Shown here piece by piece: positions 1 through 7,695 of a stretch of 44,318 nt of DNA. Below the pieces are notes generated by a model. The model ran no database searches. It was not told the origin of the DNA and saw nothing but the letters and a program-made list of their open reading frames with translations. Position numbers and translations under genes: made by a program. Numbering within the stretch: position 1 is the stretch's first letter; every line of letters begins with the position of its first letter. The DNA comes from Sphingobacteriia bacterium (lineage in GTDB: Bacteria > Bacteroidota > Bacteroidia > Bacteroidales > UBA7960): NCBI GenBank assembly GCA_011390575.1, contig JAABSE010000025.1, positions 1-44,318 of the forward strand, given 5' to 3'.

Positions 1-171
1 CCGTAGCATGGTTTCAATTTTTTCGGCAGGCACGGCAGTCTCCTGGTATTGCCTTACACTTTTGCGGTTGTGAATAACGTCAAATACGTCGTTTGAGGTT
101 TGCTGGCTCATAAGATCGGGTTTTAAAAGCATGCAAAATGCGAAGAGGGTGAATGCAATTTTTTTGTACAT
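1..171 (-). CDS. Nitroreductase-family protein, N-terminal part only (cut by window edge)
   Basis: The first 57 codons of a minus-strand gene run off the left edge of the window. The protein starts with M-Y-K-K and a hydrophobic stretch (residues 4-16), so it may be exported or membrane-anchored. It then has the segment V-I-H-N-R-K-S-V-R-Q-Y, which is the typical N-terminal FMN/phosphate-binding stretch of the nitroreductase fold (x-R-x-S-x-R-x-[YF]). The family uses FMN and NAD(P)H to reduce nitro compounds, quinones or flavins; several Bacteroidota members carry a leader peptide. The substrate cannot be judged because the catalytic body lies outside the window. The start is the only ATG ahead of the hydrophobic stretch. 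Too short to appear as a long open frame, but the motif is convincing. Confidence 0.7.
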   Translation of the reverse strand, partial: MYKKIAFTLFAFCMLLKPDLMSQQTSNDVFDVIHNRKSVRQYQETAVPAEKIETMLR

Positions 172-277
172 AGGTTTTATTTTACCCTGTAAAAGTAGAG
201 AATTTTTGTTGCCCGAAGCACCCTGACAGAAAAAGAAGATGCATCAGAGGAATGCCTATGTGTAAATTTTTGCTTAT

Positions 278-586
278 TCAGAGCAGTTTCACAACCATAA
301 CTCTCGCTGTATCCGATGTCTTGTTTTCCATTTGTCTTTGTTCGTCGCTGGTTACAAAAACGGTTTCGCACGGTTCAAGGGTCATGCTTTTTGATCCACT
401 TGTTAAGGTTGCCTTACCGCTGAGGCCGATAAACAGCACATCGAAGGGGTTTTGATGTTCGGGAATGGTTTCTCCGGGTTGTAATGTCAACAGGATGCTT
501 TCTGTTCTGGAATTGCTGAACATGATGCGGCCCTCAATGGGGGCGTTTACCCGGGCTGCTTCCTGAGGTGTGGTTTTTTGCATCAT
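278..586 (-). CDS. Small cupin-domain protein
   Basis: A 102-residue single-domain protein with the spacing of a cupin beta-barrel: a first motif around residues 37-55 (P-G-E-T-I-P-E-H-Q-N-P-F-D) and a second around 70-85. Only one clear histidine (in P-E-H) is present in motif 1 and the rest of the usual His/Glu metal ligand set is incomplete, so metal binding is uncertain. Small stand-alone cupins of this sort often act as sensors or ligand binders rather than enzymes. It resembles the second cupin at 2563-2895 in size and in the P-F-D segment of motif 1, which suggests distant paralogues. Two consecutive Met codons at the start leave a one-codon ambiguity. Substrate unknown. Confidence 0.75.
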   Translation of the reverse strand: MMQKTTPQEAARVNAPIEGRIMFSNSRTESILLTLQPGETIPEHQNPFDVLFIGLSGKATLTSGSKSMTLEPCETVFVTSDEQRQMENKTSDTARVMVVKLL

Positions 587-725
587 ACTTTTCTATTTAC
601 TACTTTTATTACGACAACATTGGTGTCCGGTTTAAATATTTTTGAGCGTTCAAAAGTATTTTGTTGGTTGATGATTTTAATATCACCGCCCCCCTGGGGC
701 TAGGTTTGGATATTGTTCAAAATTC

Positions 726-788
726 CTACAAATATTAACGCGGCTCTGCCGCTTACATTTAGCTGCGGAGCAGCGAGGATATTTGTAG
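726..788. repeat. Inverted-repeat element with CTACAAATAT termini, plus a solo arm
   Basis: The 303-base gap 587-889 holds a 63-base element whose ends are exact inverted repeats: CTACAAATAT at 726-735 and ATATTTGTAG at 779-788. Inside them lie GC-rich arms, GCGGCTCTGCCGC and GCTGCGGAGCAGC, which also pair with each other. A further arm of the same family (GCTGCAGAGCAGCG followed by ATAATAT) sits alone at 815-835. No open frame is present. The shape is that of a REP or MITE-like palindromic unit. The left part of the gap (587-725) shows nothing recognisable. Confidence 0.7.
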
Positions 789-889
789 TCAATAGGTTAC
801 ATATCAAAAACATAGCTGCAGAGCAGCGATAATATATTAAACAGAAATTAGTAAAAGTTTACCGGACAACAATGTTAAGAAAATGCACA

Positions 890-2485
890 TTAGGGGTTTG
901 TAATATTTCTTCGGCCATTTTTTTGTTCAGGTAATTTTGTTGATGAGATCTTTTCCATTGGGCAGTTTCTCTTTTTTCTTCTGTAATTTTTCCACCATAA
1001 AAAGCCGCCACTGATGAGTATGATCAGAATGGTTAATCCTGCCAGCGGGATAAATAAAATGTAATACCTGCCAAAAATGAACGAGTAGAACCTGCCGGTA
1101 TGCACTTCAAGGGCGAGATTCCACAGGGGCATGGGTGATTTTTGTTTGACGTTTTCGGGCATGGCCGGGGCAGAAGCATCTTTCGTGAGGGAAACTATGC
1201 CGGCATTATAATCAAAAAGAAACTCTCCCTTTTCCTCTCCCACATTGATGTAGCCCGCCACGGGGATGGAACCAAAGGGGTTGGCCATGCCTCTGGCGGG
1301 TGTTACCGGCATTCCGGTAATGAAATCGTTCACCTGCATGGCTGAAGGCACCCATCGGTGTATGCCGCTGAAGGATCCGGTAATAAATACTCCATCTTCC
1401 GGTTGTTCGAATACATTGATTCCCATGACGCTTATGGGGGGCTGATGGGGAATTCTACGCAGCGAATCGGTAAATGTGGGTTCCGCAAAATAAAATCCTT
1501 CTGAGGTAGAAAGGATAAAATTTTTACTGAGACGGTCAAACTGAATATCGCGGAGTTTGTCGTACCAGGGGTTGGGATGATCCAGAATGGTATATTTTAC
1601 AGCAGGGAATGTACTTCGCACAATGGGGATGAGCAGTGGCGGGCGCAGAAACATTCCTGTAACCGTAAGAATTATCAGGAAGGTAAGCGTCCAGATACCC
1701 AGCTTGTTGTGCCATTTGAGGCTGAAGCGGTTGACCCTGGCCATGCGCTTTCTTGCTGTCACTTTCTTTTTCAGCGCTTTCATCATATCGGGGGCCACAA
1801 ACCAGACAATACCCGTGATACTGAGAACTATCATCACCAGGCCTAAAAAATCCACCAGTAATTTGCCGGGAAGCCCAAGAATTTTCCCACTGTGAATTAC
1901 CCATAACGCACGAAACAGGCTGGTTTCTCTTTTGAAATCAGCAGGGTGGGGAAGGGGTACTTCTACAGAAGAGAATCCCGTATCTTCCTCTTTGAGCATC
2001 ACCAGGCTGGAACGGGTTGTTATCCAGATCTTGTTGCCGGTAACGGTAATACCTGTTATGCGTTTTTCTTGAACCGGCAACCTGAGCGGATACCAGTGAT
2101 GGTTTTTCAACAGGTACAACCCAGACATGGTTCCTGCCAGGATATTGCCTGAGGGAGTTTTAACAACTGAAGCTGTACGCCGGTTGTCGGCTCCCCGCCT
2201 GATGCCTGCATAATAAGGGGTGTAATCCTGCATCAGGCTGTCGGTAAGCCAGAGACCGATGTTACCATAAACCAGAAGACTGTCATTTCCGATGAAGGTA
2301 GCCGATTTTACAGCTGACAAGTTCCAGTTGTGATAGCGGTGTGGCTGTGGCAGGTAATTGCGGTTGATGTCAACGGGTGAGAAAAAACTACGGTGGTTGA
2401 GTACAATGCCACTTAATGCAAACAAAAGAATAAAGATAGCGGCAATGACACCCAACCACCGGTGGAGGAATTTGAAGGTTTTCAC
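890..2485 (-). CDS. PepSY-associated transmembrane protein
   Basis: A 531-residue inner-membrane protein. The N-terminus has the K-F-L-H-R-W-L-G segment leading into a first membrane helix (about 10-30), the signature of PepSY-TM (iron-regulated membrane/reductase-like) proteins. Further helices lie near residues 205-235 (V-D-F-L-G-L-V-M-I-V-L-S), 258-285 (K-W-H-N-K-L-G-I-W-T) and 465-500. The His residues next to helices (H8, K-W-H-N, E-V-H-T-G-R) match the heme- or metal-ligand positions in this family. Two large soluble loops (30-200 and 285-455) contain short repeated Trp/Gly beta motifs. The tail after the last helix is very basic. Members are often linked to siderophore or iron acquisition; nothing next to it here proves that role. 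It could belong to a transcript with the cupin at 2563, 77 bases upstream. Confidence 0.75.
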   Translation of the reverse strand: MKTFKFLHRWLGVIAAIFILLFALSGIVLNHRSFFSPVDINRNYLPQPHRYHNWNLSAVKSATFIGNDSLLVYGNIGLWLTDSLMQDYTPYYAGIRRGADNRRTASVVKTPSGNILAGTMSGLYLLKNHHWYPLRLPVQEKRITGITVTGNKIWITTRSSLVMLKEEDTGFSSVEVPLPHPADFKRETSLFRALWVIHSGKILGLPGKLLVDFLGLVMIVLSITGIVWFVAPDMMKALKKKVTARKRMARVNRFSLKWHNKLGIWTLTFLIILTVTGMFLRPPLLIPIVRSTFPAVKYTILDHPNPWYDKLRDIQFDRLSKNFILSTSEGFYFAEPTFTDSLRRIPHQPPISVMGINVFEQPEDGVFITGSFSGIHRWVPSAMQVNDFITGMPVTPARGMANPFGSIPVAGYINVGEEKGEFLFDYNAGIVSLTKDASAPAMPENVKQKSPMPLWNLALEVHTGRFYSFIFGRYYILFIPLAGLTILIILISGGFLWWKNYRRKKRNCPMEKISSTKLPEQKNGRRNITNP

Positions 2486-2562
2486 TTTTTACAGCAAAAG
2501 TTAGCAGGTTAACACAAAAGTTTTCTTTCGGGAATCCTGTTTTAGTGAACCCCCTAAACTAT

Positions 2563-2895
2563 TTACTTATTATCACCTTTGATCATGGTCAGCAACATTT
2601 TGAACTGCTCCACGGCCACCAATGCGTGGGGTACGTTGGCAGGCATAATAATGGTTTGCCCTTCCATGAGGATATAGGGTTTTTTACCGATGGTAATTTC
2701 TACCTTTCCTTCCACACATTGCACCATGGCATCGAAAGGAGCGGAATGCTCGCTGAGTTGCTGCCCTTTGTCAAAGGCAAACAGGCTGATGTTGCCGGTT
2801 GTTTTTTCCAGTACGCGCTTGCTAACTACACTGTTTTCGGCATAACTGATGTCTTTCTTGAAATCGTAAATTGTGCTGTGATTGAAATTGCTCAT
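2563..2895 (-). CDS. Small cupin-domain protein
   Basis: A 110-residue cupin. Motif 1 lies around residues 46-64 (Q-Q-L-S-E-H-S-A-P-F-D-A) and motif 2 around 78-92 (E-G-Q-T-I-I-M-P-A-N-V-P-H-A), with His residues in E-H-S and P-H-A that can serve as metal ligands. Single-domain cupins of this length are common in anaerobic Bacteroidota and Firmicutes and often sit beside redox or stress genes. Here the upstream neighbour is a BFD-like [2Fe-2S] protein and then the hcp region, so a link to redox physiology is possible but only by position. The gap to the upstream gene holds heptanucleotide repeats. Confidence 0.8.
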   Translation of the reverse strand: MSNFNHSTIYDFKKDISYAENSVVSKRVLEKTTGNISLFAFDKGQQLSEHSAPFDAMVQCVEGKVEITIGKKPYILMEGQTIIMPANVPHALVAVEQFKMLLTMIKGDNK

Positions 2896-2927
2896 AATTT
2901 ATGGGGTTTTAAAGGGTTTTTATTTAA

Positions 2928-2990
2928 AGCTCGAAGCTCGAAGCTCGAAGCTCGAAGTTGGAAGCTTGAAGGTGAAAGCTGAAAGCTCAA
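2928..2990. repeat. Period-7 tandem repeat, AGCTCGA type
   Basis: Nine units of seven bases: four perfect AGCTCGA copies at 2928-2955, then diverged copies AGTTGGA, AGCTTGA, AGGTGAA, AGCTGAA and AGCTCAA to 2990. The array becomes gradually less regular from left to right. It lies between the cupin start (2895) and the BFD-like gene end (3075). It has no coding role on the strand of its neighbours. Confidence 0.85.
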
Positions 2991-3048
2991 AGGCTGGAGT
3001 GAAGAGAATTTCCAGCGACTAAAGGAATCTGTGAAATCTCAGAGAACT

Positions 3049-3077
3049 AACAATTAACAATTAACAATTGATAATTA
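3049..3077. repeat. Period-7 repeat, AACAATT type, running up to a stop codon
   Basis: Three copies of AACAATT followed by a diverged copy, ending in the TAA stop of the minus-strand BFD-like gene (3075-3077). Read on the coding strand it is TTAATTG repeated. Because the period is 7, its TAA triplets fall in all three frames within 21 bases. Confidence 0.7.
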
Positions 3078-3266
3078 CTCTTCCACGCTTCCATTGATTT
3101 CTTCCAGTAGCAGGAATATATCATCTACGCATGCACCGCAAACAGTTCCAGCTTCGGTTTCGTCCTGCACCTGGCGCACACTTTTCAGTTTTTTGTTTTT
3201 GATGGCATCTTCCACTTCTCCTTTGGTAATGTCCATACATGTGCATAAAATTTCGTCTCTGTTCAT
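3075..3266 (-). CDS. BFD-like [2Fe-2S] protein
   Basis: A 63-residue protein with four cysteines in the pattern C8-x-C10 and C43-x2-C46, the arrangement that binds a [2Fe-2S] cluster in bacterioferritin-associated ferredoxin and in the BFD-like domains of NifU, nitrite reductase and related proteins. The segment between them (about residues 12-38) is a helix-turn-helix-like stretch typical of the fold (G-E-V-E-D-A-I-K). The tail is acidic. Its job is probably electron transfer or cluster sensing; no bacterioferritin gene is near. It lies 152 bases downstream of the outer-membrane protein end (3418) and may be transcribed separately. Length fits stand-alone BFD-like proteins (55-75 residues). 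Confidence 0.85.
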   Translation of the reverse strand: MNRDEILCTCMDITKGEVEDAIKNKKLKSVRQVQDETEAGTVCGACVDDIFLLLEEINGSVEE

Positions 3267-3417
3267 GGTATATCGGTATTTAAATGTTGAATAAGTTGTG
3301 AGGTTTTTTATTGGGAAAACACGATTGTTCTCCTCTGATTTTGTTTTAGGATTGGATTCTTTGCTGTTGAATAGTTGGTAACTTCACTGATATTCAGCTT
3401 GTTCGATAACCCCGATA

Positions 3418-4656
3418 TTACAAAAACTTTGGTTTAATGACAATCATAGCCCATGCCCAGTTTTGTAACTCATCTTTGCTGCCTCCTTTTATTCTCTCCA
3501 TGGTTTCGGTAGCCAGCATGTGCGAATAGCCAAGTCTGAAACTTACTGCCGGATTGATGGCATATCCCAGCATCAGATCAATTTCAGATCCCAGGAATGC
3601 ATTCATATATTCGTTGGGATTGCCGGCTGTAGTGACTTTTCCATCGGCCCAGAAATTATGCAGTGCTGCCATGGCCATCCATCGTTCACGGGAAAAATTA
3701 AAAGCAACGTAAACATCTCGCAATCCCACGGTATTCATGTGATTGCCCACAAAAAAGTAGTCCATATGTCCGTTGAAGCGGTGGTTGGTGCCAAACCATG
3801 GGGTAAAAGAGTGATTTTCTGCGCCTTCATCCGAATCAGTACCGGAGAGCCATTCGAATCCCCCCCGGAAATTCCATTCATCGCTGATGGGAGTTATGAC
3901 TTCCGCAGCAAGGTACCAGGCACCCAAATCCCTGTCAAAAGGATCTTTGCCGGTTTGCAGGTATGCGGCTCCCTCCAGGCGTGTTTGATTCAGGTCGTGG
4001 GTAACATACGCTCCCCAGGTCTGGTTGAATACTGTTTTATCGACATTGTTCTGAAAGCCCAGGTTCATGGCAAGCAGGCTGATACCGGTATTGGCAGGTT
4101 TATAGTTAAACCAGGCAAACTGCAAGGTTTTGTAATTACCAGGCTGGTACAATGTTCCAATACGTCTTTCGCCTTCCTGATTGAAAGCAAGTCCGCCATG
4201 GATTTTCATTCCTGAAGGCAATTCGTATTTCACCAATGCCAGATCGTGGCTGCGACCTTGTTGTGCCCAGTCTACATTGCCAAATATTCGGGTATTGTCA
4301 TAAATCAATTCCTGACGACCCAGTTTAACGGCCCATTGCTCATTGAGGGGGAATTCGGCCCATGCTTCATGGATAGAGGAGCTAAAGTCTGAACGGTTGA
4401 GTTGAGGCACATCTCCCCATACTCTCACATCCTGCAGGCTGATGAACACGTTTACATCTGTGTGTTCGTAGCCAAAATTCAGGCGTGATCGCTGAGAAAT
4501 AAAAAAAGCGGCATCTTCATCAGGCCCTATGAGGGAGCTGAATCCATGCCGGTATTCGCTGCGGGGCCTGAGTTCTCCTGTGAGAGAAAACTGTGCTTGC
4601 AGTGAAGTGCCAATTATCAACAAAACAACAATGTTAACCAGTGCTTTTTTTATCAT
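3418..4656 (-). CDS. Outer-membrane beta-barrel protein, alginate-export-like
   Basis: A 412-residue protein with a signal peptide (K-K-A-L-V-N then a hydrophobic core and S-L-Q-A-Q, cleavage near residue 21). The mature part alternates short hydrophobic strands with aromatic girdles and ends in phenylalanine-leucine, as expected for an outer-membrane barrel. The N-terminal segments (G-E-L-R-P-R-S-E-Y-R, Q-R-S-R-L-N-F-G-Y, V-F-I-S-L-Q-D-V-R-V-W-G) and K-L-G-R-Q-E-L-I-Y-D-N are typical of the alginate export / porin-like barrel family in Bacteroidota. The exported or imported substrate is unknown. It is preceded by a full Bacteroidota promoter at 4686-4717, so it is probably its own unit rather than the tail of the hcp transcript. 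Confidence 0.75.
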   Translation of the reverse strand: MIKKALVNIVVLLIIGTSLQAQFSLTGELRPRSEYRHGFSSLIGPDEDAAFFISQRSRLNFGYEHTDVNVFISLQDVRVWGDVPQLNRSDFSSSIHEAWAEFPLNEQWAVKLGRQELIYDNTRIFGNVDWAQQGRSHDLALVKYELPSGMKIHGGLAFNQEGERRIGTLYQPGNYKTLQFAWFNYKPANTGISLLAMNLGFQNNVDKTVFNQTWGAYVTHDLNQTRLEGAAYLQTGKDPFDRDLGAWYLAAEVITPISDEWNFRGGFEWLSGTDSDEGAENHSFTPWFGTNHRFNGHMDYFFVGNHMNTVGLRDVYVAFNFSRERWMAMAALHNFWADGKVTTAGNPNEYMNAFLGSEIDLMLGYAINPAVSFRLGYSHMLATETMERIKGGSKDELQNWAWAMIVIKPKFL

Positions 4657-4685
4657 AGTGTTCCGGATTAGGGTTATTGATTATA

Positions 4686-4717
4686 CAAATATATGAAAAA
4701 ACCGTGGAGGTTTCCAA
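4686..4717 (-). promoter_or_regulatory. Bacteroidota-type promoter for the outer-membrane barrel gene
   Basis: On the minus strand: TTG, 21 bases, then TATATTTG, which fits the phylum consensus TTTG-N19-21-TAnnTTTG. The -33 element lies within a copy of the GGAGGTTT/AAACCTCC repeat family. Predicted start of transcription is near 4680, giving a leader of about 25 bases before the ATG at 4656. Confidence 0.65.
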
Positions 4718-4846
4718 AAACCCTGGAAGTATATAAAACCTTGGAGGTTTCCAAAACCTCCAAGGTTTGTCATTGGTTTTCCAGAAACCCTGGAGGTTTC
4801 CAAAACCTCCAGGGTTTAATATCGGTTTCAAAAACCTCCAGGGTTT
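4701..4846. repeat. Cluster of AAACC(C/T)TGGAGGTTT palindromes
   Basis: Two perfect hairpins with 15-base arms and a 3-base CCA loop: 4736-4768 (AAACCTTGGAGGTTT / AAACCTCCAAGGTTT) and 4785-4817 (AAACCCTGGAGGTTT / AAACCTCCAGGGTTT). A lone right arm lies at 4832-4846, and a degraded copy at 4701-4729. The two perfect copies differ by paired changes at the same position in both arms (C-T-T-G-G with C-C-A-A-G, C-C-T-G-G with C-C-A-G-G), so the hairpin is conserved. It begins 15 bases after the hcp stop and may end or stabilise the hcp transcript. Confidence 0.85.
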
Positions 4847-4861
4847 GTCTTTGCTAACTGA

Positions 4862-6520
4862 TTAGTTAAGGAACAACTTCATGTCCTCATCAACGCTTCC
4901 AATGGGTGCGATACCGAAGTTCTCTACCAGTACATTGGCTACATTGGGAGAGAGGAATGCGGGCAGGGTGGGTCCGAGATGGATGTTTTTCACTCCCAGT
5001 GAAAGCAGTGCCAGCAATACGATAACGGCTTTCTGCTCGTACCATGCTATGTTGTAGGCAATTGGCAGCTCGTTGATGTCGTTGAGTTCGAAAACTTCTT
5101 TGAGTTTCAATGCGATAACTGCCAGAGAGTATGAGTCATTGCATTGTCCTGCATCCAGTACTCTTGGAATACCACCGATATCACCCAGGGGCAATTTGTT
5201 GTAGCGGTATTTGGCACAACCTGCTGTAAGGATAACGGTGTCTTTGGGCAAAGCTTCTGCAAATTCGGTGTAGTAATCGCGGTCTTTCATGCGACCATCA
5301 CATCCAGCCATAACGAAGAACTTACGGATGGCACCGGATTTAACTGCATCTACCACTTTGTCGGCCAGTTGCATTACCTGGTTGTGGGCAAATCCACCAA
5401 CGATTTCACCGGTTTCTATTTCTGCCGGTGAGGGGCAGTTTTTGGCATGTTCAATGATGGCAGAAAAGTCCTTGCGTCCGCCTTCTTCGCGGTCGGGGAT
5501 GTGAATGGCCCCGGTAAGTCCGGAAGAACCGGTAGTATAGATGCGGTCGGTGTAGGTTGCTTTTTTGGTTGGAGGAACAATACAGTTGGTAGTAAAGAGT
5601 ATGGGGCCATTGAAAGTTTCAAACTCTTCTTTTTGTTTCCACCATGAGCTTCCGTAATTGCCCACAAAATGTTCATACTTTTTGAAAGCAGGATAGTAGT
5701 TGGCGGGCAGCATCTCGCTGTGCGTATAAACATCCACGCCTGTACCTTCGGTCTGGATGAGCAGGTCTTCCATGTCGCGCAGGTCGTGACCGCTGATAAG
5801 TATAGCGGGGTTGTTGCGCACGCCAATGTTTACTTTGGTGATTTCGGGGTTGCCATAGGCAGTGGTGTTTGCTTTGTCCAGCAGCGCCATTACCTTCACA
5901 CCGAATGCACCGGTTTCCAGCACCAATGCAGTGAGTTCTTCCGCAGAAAGGGAATCATCCAGGGTTGCTGCAAGGGCTTTGGAGATAAAGTCAAATATTT
6001 CCTGCTCCACGTGCTTGAGGTTAAATGCATGTTCTGCGTAAGCAGCAATTCCTTTCAAACCGTAAATGGTAAGTTCGCGCAAAGAACGTACGTCTTCGTT
6101 TTCGCTCATCTGCAAAACGCCCACCTGTTGTGCTTTTCTTTCATATTCGCCGGGTGTATAAGCATACCATGTGGCGGCTTCGGGCAACTCCTCCTTGTTG
6201 ATAGCAACTCCTGCTTCTTCCAGCCTTTTTTCCATGGCAATACGCACCTGGAATCCTTCACGGATTTTGTCGATAAATCGCTTGTGATCAAAGTTCGCAT
6301 TGGTAATGGTCATAAAAAGACTCTCGAAAATGAAGCGATCTTCTGCTGAAGTATCCATACCCTTTTCTTTGGCTATGTTGTTGTAAACGGCGATACCTCT
6401 GATCTGATACATCAAAACATCCATGATGTTGGCCAGTTCGGGTTCTTTTCCACACACACCTTTGATGGTGCATCCTGTGCCTTTTGCGGCTTCCTGACAT
6501 TGAAAACAAAACATACTCAT
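4862..6520 (-). CDS. hcp: Hybrid cluster protein (hydroxylamine reductase), class I type
   Basis: A 552-residue protein matching hybrid cluster protein over its full length (about 550 in Desulfovibrio). The N-terminal cysteines C5-x2-C8-x8-C17-x5-C23 bind the proximal [4Fe-4S] cluster with the class I spacing. The ligands of the hybrid 4Fe-2S-2O cluster are all visible: His in I-S-G-H-D-L, Glu in T-H-S-E-M, Cys in T-T-N-C-I, A-G-C-D-G, A-G-C-A-K and G-Q-C-N-D, and Glu/Lys in Y-E-Q-K-A. The family reduces nitric oxide or hydroxylamine and can S-nitrosylate proteins under anaerobic nitrosative stress. Upstream lie an iron-sulfur protein and an Rrf2 regulator, which are probable electron donor and regulator. 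The 190-base gap upstream contains no perfect promoter box. Confidence 0.95.
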   Translation of the reverse strand: MSMFCFQCQEAAKGTGCTIKGVCGKEPELANIMDVLMYQIRGIAVYNNIAKEKGMDTSAEDRFIFESLFMTITNANFDHKRFIDKIREGFQVRIAMEKRLEEAGVAINKEELPEAATWYAYTPGEYERKAQQVGVLQMSENEDVRSLRELTIYGLKGIAAYAEHAFNLKHVEQEIFDFISKALAATLDDSLSAEELTALVLETGAFGVKVMALLDKANTTAYGNPEITKVNIGVRNNPAILISGHDLRDMEDLLIQTEGTGVDVYTHSEMLPANYYPAFKKYEHFVGNYGSSWWKQKEEFETFNGPILFTTNCIVPPTKKATYTDRIYTTGSSGLTGAIHIPDREEGGRKDFSAIIEHAKNCPSPAEIETGEIVGGFAHNQVMQLADKVVDAVKSGAIRKFFVMAGCDGRMKDRDYYTEFAEALPKDTVILTAGCAKYRYNKLPLGDIGGIPRVLDAGQCNDSYSLAVIALKLKEVFELNDINELPIAYNIAWYEQKAVIVLLALLSLGVKNIHLGPTLPAFLSPNVANVLVENFGIAPIGSVDEDMKLFLN

Positions 6521-6673
6521 AATTTAATCTCCTTTTAATTTGATTTGAATTTTTTGAATTGATTTGATTGTGCTTTTTTAAAGAGCGATAGTATTAATTT
6601 TTAGTTTAAAGGTAAGTGATTTTAGTTAAGAGCTAAAGGTTTGACGTTAAGAGTTGTGAGTATTTAAGTTTAA

Positions 6674-6710
6674 CTTATCACTTTTCACTTCACTTATCAC
6701 TTTTCACTTA
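6674..6710. repeat. Period-7 repeat, CACTTAT/CACTTTT type, next to a stop codon
   Basis: Units CTTATCA, CTTTTCA, CTT, CACTTAT, CACTTTT, CACTTA stand in a row, with one shortened unit in the middle. The array begins directly after the TAA stop (6711-6713) of the minus-strand iron-sulfur gene. On the coding strand it reads AAGTGAT/AAGTGAA, which puts TGA in every frame within three units. Confidence 0.75.
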
Positions 6711-7622
6711 TTATATCCATTCTTCACTTCTGATTTCGCCATCCAGCCCTACCACGAGGGCTTTTATAGGTACTTTTCGTGAAGCTTTTTCTGTAGCCAT
6801 TTTTGCGATTTGCAATAAACCTGAGCAGCAGGGTACTTCCATGATCATCACGGTGAGTGTATTGATTTTGGCCAGGTCGATCATGGCGGTGAGTTTATCT
6901 ACATAAATATCTTTTCCATTATCAAGCTTGGGGCATGCTATGGCCAGGCCTTTGCCTTTGAGGTATTTACTATGAAAGTTGCCCATAGAGAAGGCCACAC
7001 AGTCGGCTGCCATTAATACATCGGCATTCTGGAAATAGGGTGCCTGAGGATTTACCAGGTGCATCTGTACAGGCCATTGTCTGAGTTCTGAAGGTTGGTC
7101 TGTTGCAGTTGTTGTTGCAGCAGCAGTGGCTGCGGGCTTGTCAAACGACATCATTTTCGATCCGGGGCATCCGCCACCGCTGTGGTTTCCATGCATTTCC
7201 ATTTTTTTTGTTTCTTTTTGAGGTGTATCTGTTTTTTCATTAGGGTTGGTGGGAGCATTTTTGAGTTTCATGAGGTCTACATCAAGTTTGTTGTCGATGA
7301 TGTACTGAATACCCTGCTCCACAAATTCGGTCTGGTTGTGGTCAATGAGGTGGTTAAGGTGCGCTACTATAGTAGCTTCTCCCTTGGGTGAGATTCTGTC
7401 CATTACTTTGATTTCATCGTAAGGCTCAGCTTCACGTTCTTCCAATGTGATGGCACCTACAGGGCAATCAGGAATACATGCACCCAGTCCATCGCAATAC
7501 AAGTCGCTGATCATACGTGCTTTGCCGTCAATCATTTGCAGTGCGCCTTCATGGCAACCTTCCACGCATAGGCTGCAGCCGTTGCAAAGGTCTTCGTCGA
7601 TTTTTATGATGGTTCTGTTCAT
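6711..7622 (-). CDS. Two-cluster ferredoxin-like iron-sulfur protein linked to hcp
   Basis: Read from the ATG at 7622, giving 303 residues; an in-frame ATG 18 codons upstream adds only a basic tail before the conserved K-I-D-E-D-L-C. The first ferredoxin motif is complete (C-N-G-C-S-L-C-V-E-G-C). The second (C-D-G-L-G-A-C-I-P-D-C-P) has Leu where the second Cys of a [4Fe-4S] motif would be, so it may hold a [3Fe-4S] or otherwise ligated cluster. A low-complexity linker follows (Thr/Ala and G-G-G-C-P-G). The C-terminal domain (about 185-303) carries A-C-P-K-L-D and E-V-P-C-C-S-G-L. It is likely an electron-transfer partner of Hcp, judged from position. The gene is 73 bases downstream of the Rrf2 regulator and probably co-transcribed with it. 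Confidence 0.85.
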   Translation of the reverse strand: MNRTIIKIDEDLCNGCSLCVEGCHEGALQMIDGKARMISDLYCDGLGACIPDCPVGAITLEEREAEPYDEIKVMDRISPKGEATIVAHLNHLIDHNQTEFVEQGIQYIIDNKLDVDLMKLKNAPTNPNEKTDTPQKETKKMEMHGNHSGGGCPGSKMMSFDKPAATAAATTTATDQPSELRQWPVQMHLVNPQAPYFQNADVLMAADCVAFSMGNFHSKYLKGKGLAIACPKLDNGKDIYVDKLTAMIDLAKINTLTVMIMEVPCCSGLLQIAKMATEKASRKVPIKALVVGLDGEIRSEEWI

Positions 7623-7663
7623 TTTTATCTTTTTTGGGGTGTTATCTTTTTTTACTATTAACG

Positions 7664-7695
7664 TTTCACTTTTCACTATTCACTTTACACTATAA
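7664..7695. repeat. Period-7 repeat, TTTCACT type, next to a stop codon
   Basis: Units TTTCACT, TTTCACT, ATTCACT, TTACACT fill 7664-7691, followed by a few diverged bases up to the stop codon (7696-7698) of the Rrf2 gene. The consensus is related to the array at 6674-6710. Confidence 0.75.

Noticed and set aside
2545..2982. Plus-strand frame of 145 codons opposite the cupin
   Set aside because: Shadow of the cupin gene that runs into the AGCTCGA repeat.
3520..4215. Plus-strand open frame of 231 codons opposite the outer-membrane barrel gene
   Set aside because: It is the antisense shadow of a gene with signal peptide and barrel features; its own translation shows no domain.
4634..4831. Minus-strand 65-codon frame through the palindromic repeats
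   Set aside because: Its translation is only the repeat read in one frame (P-G-G-F, P-R-F) and overlaps the promoter and barrel start.
4701..4846. Possible small CRISPR array
   Set aside because: Units are full palindromes with irregular spacing and no unique equal-length spacers; no cas genes nearby.
5669..6349. Plus-strand open frame of 226 codons opposite hcp
   Set aside because: Hcp has every cluster ligand in the opposite frame; the shadow has no recognisable content.
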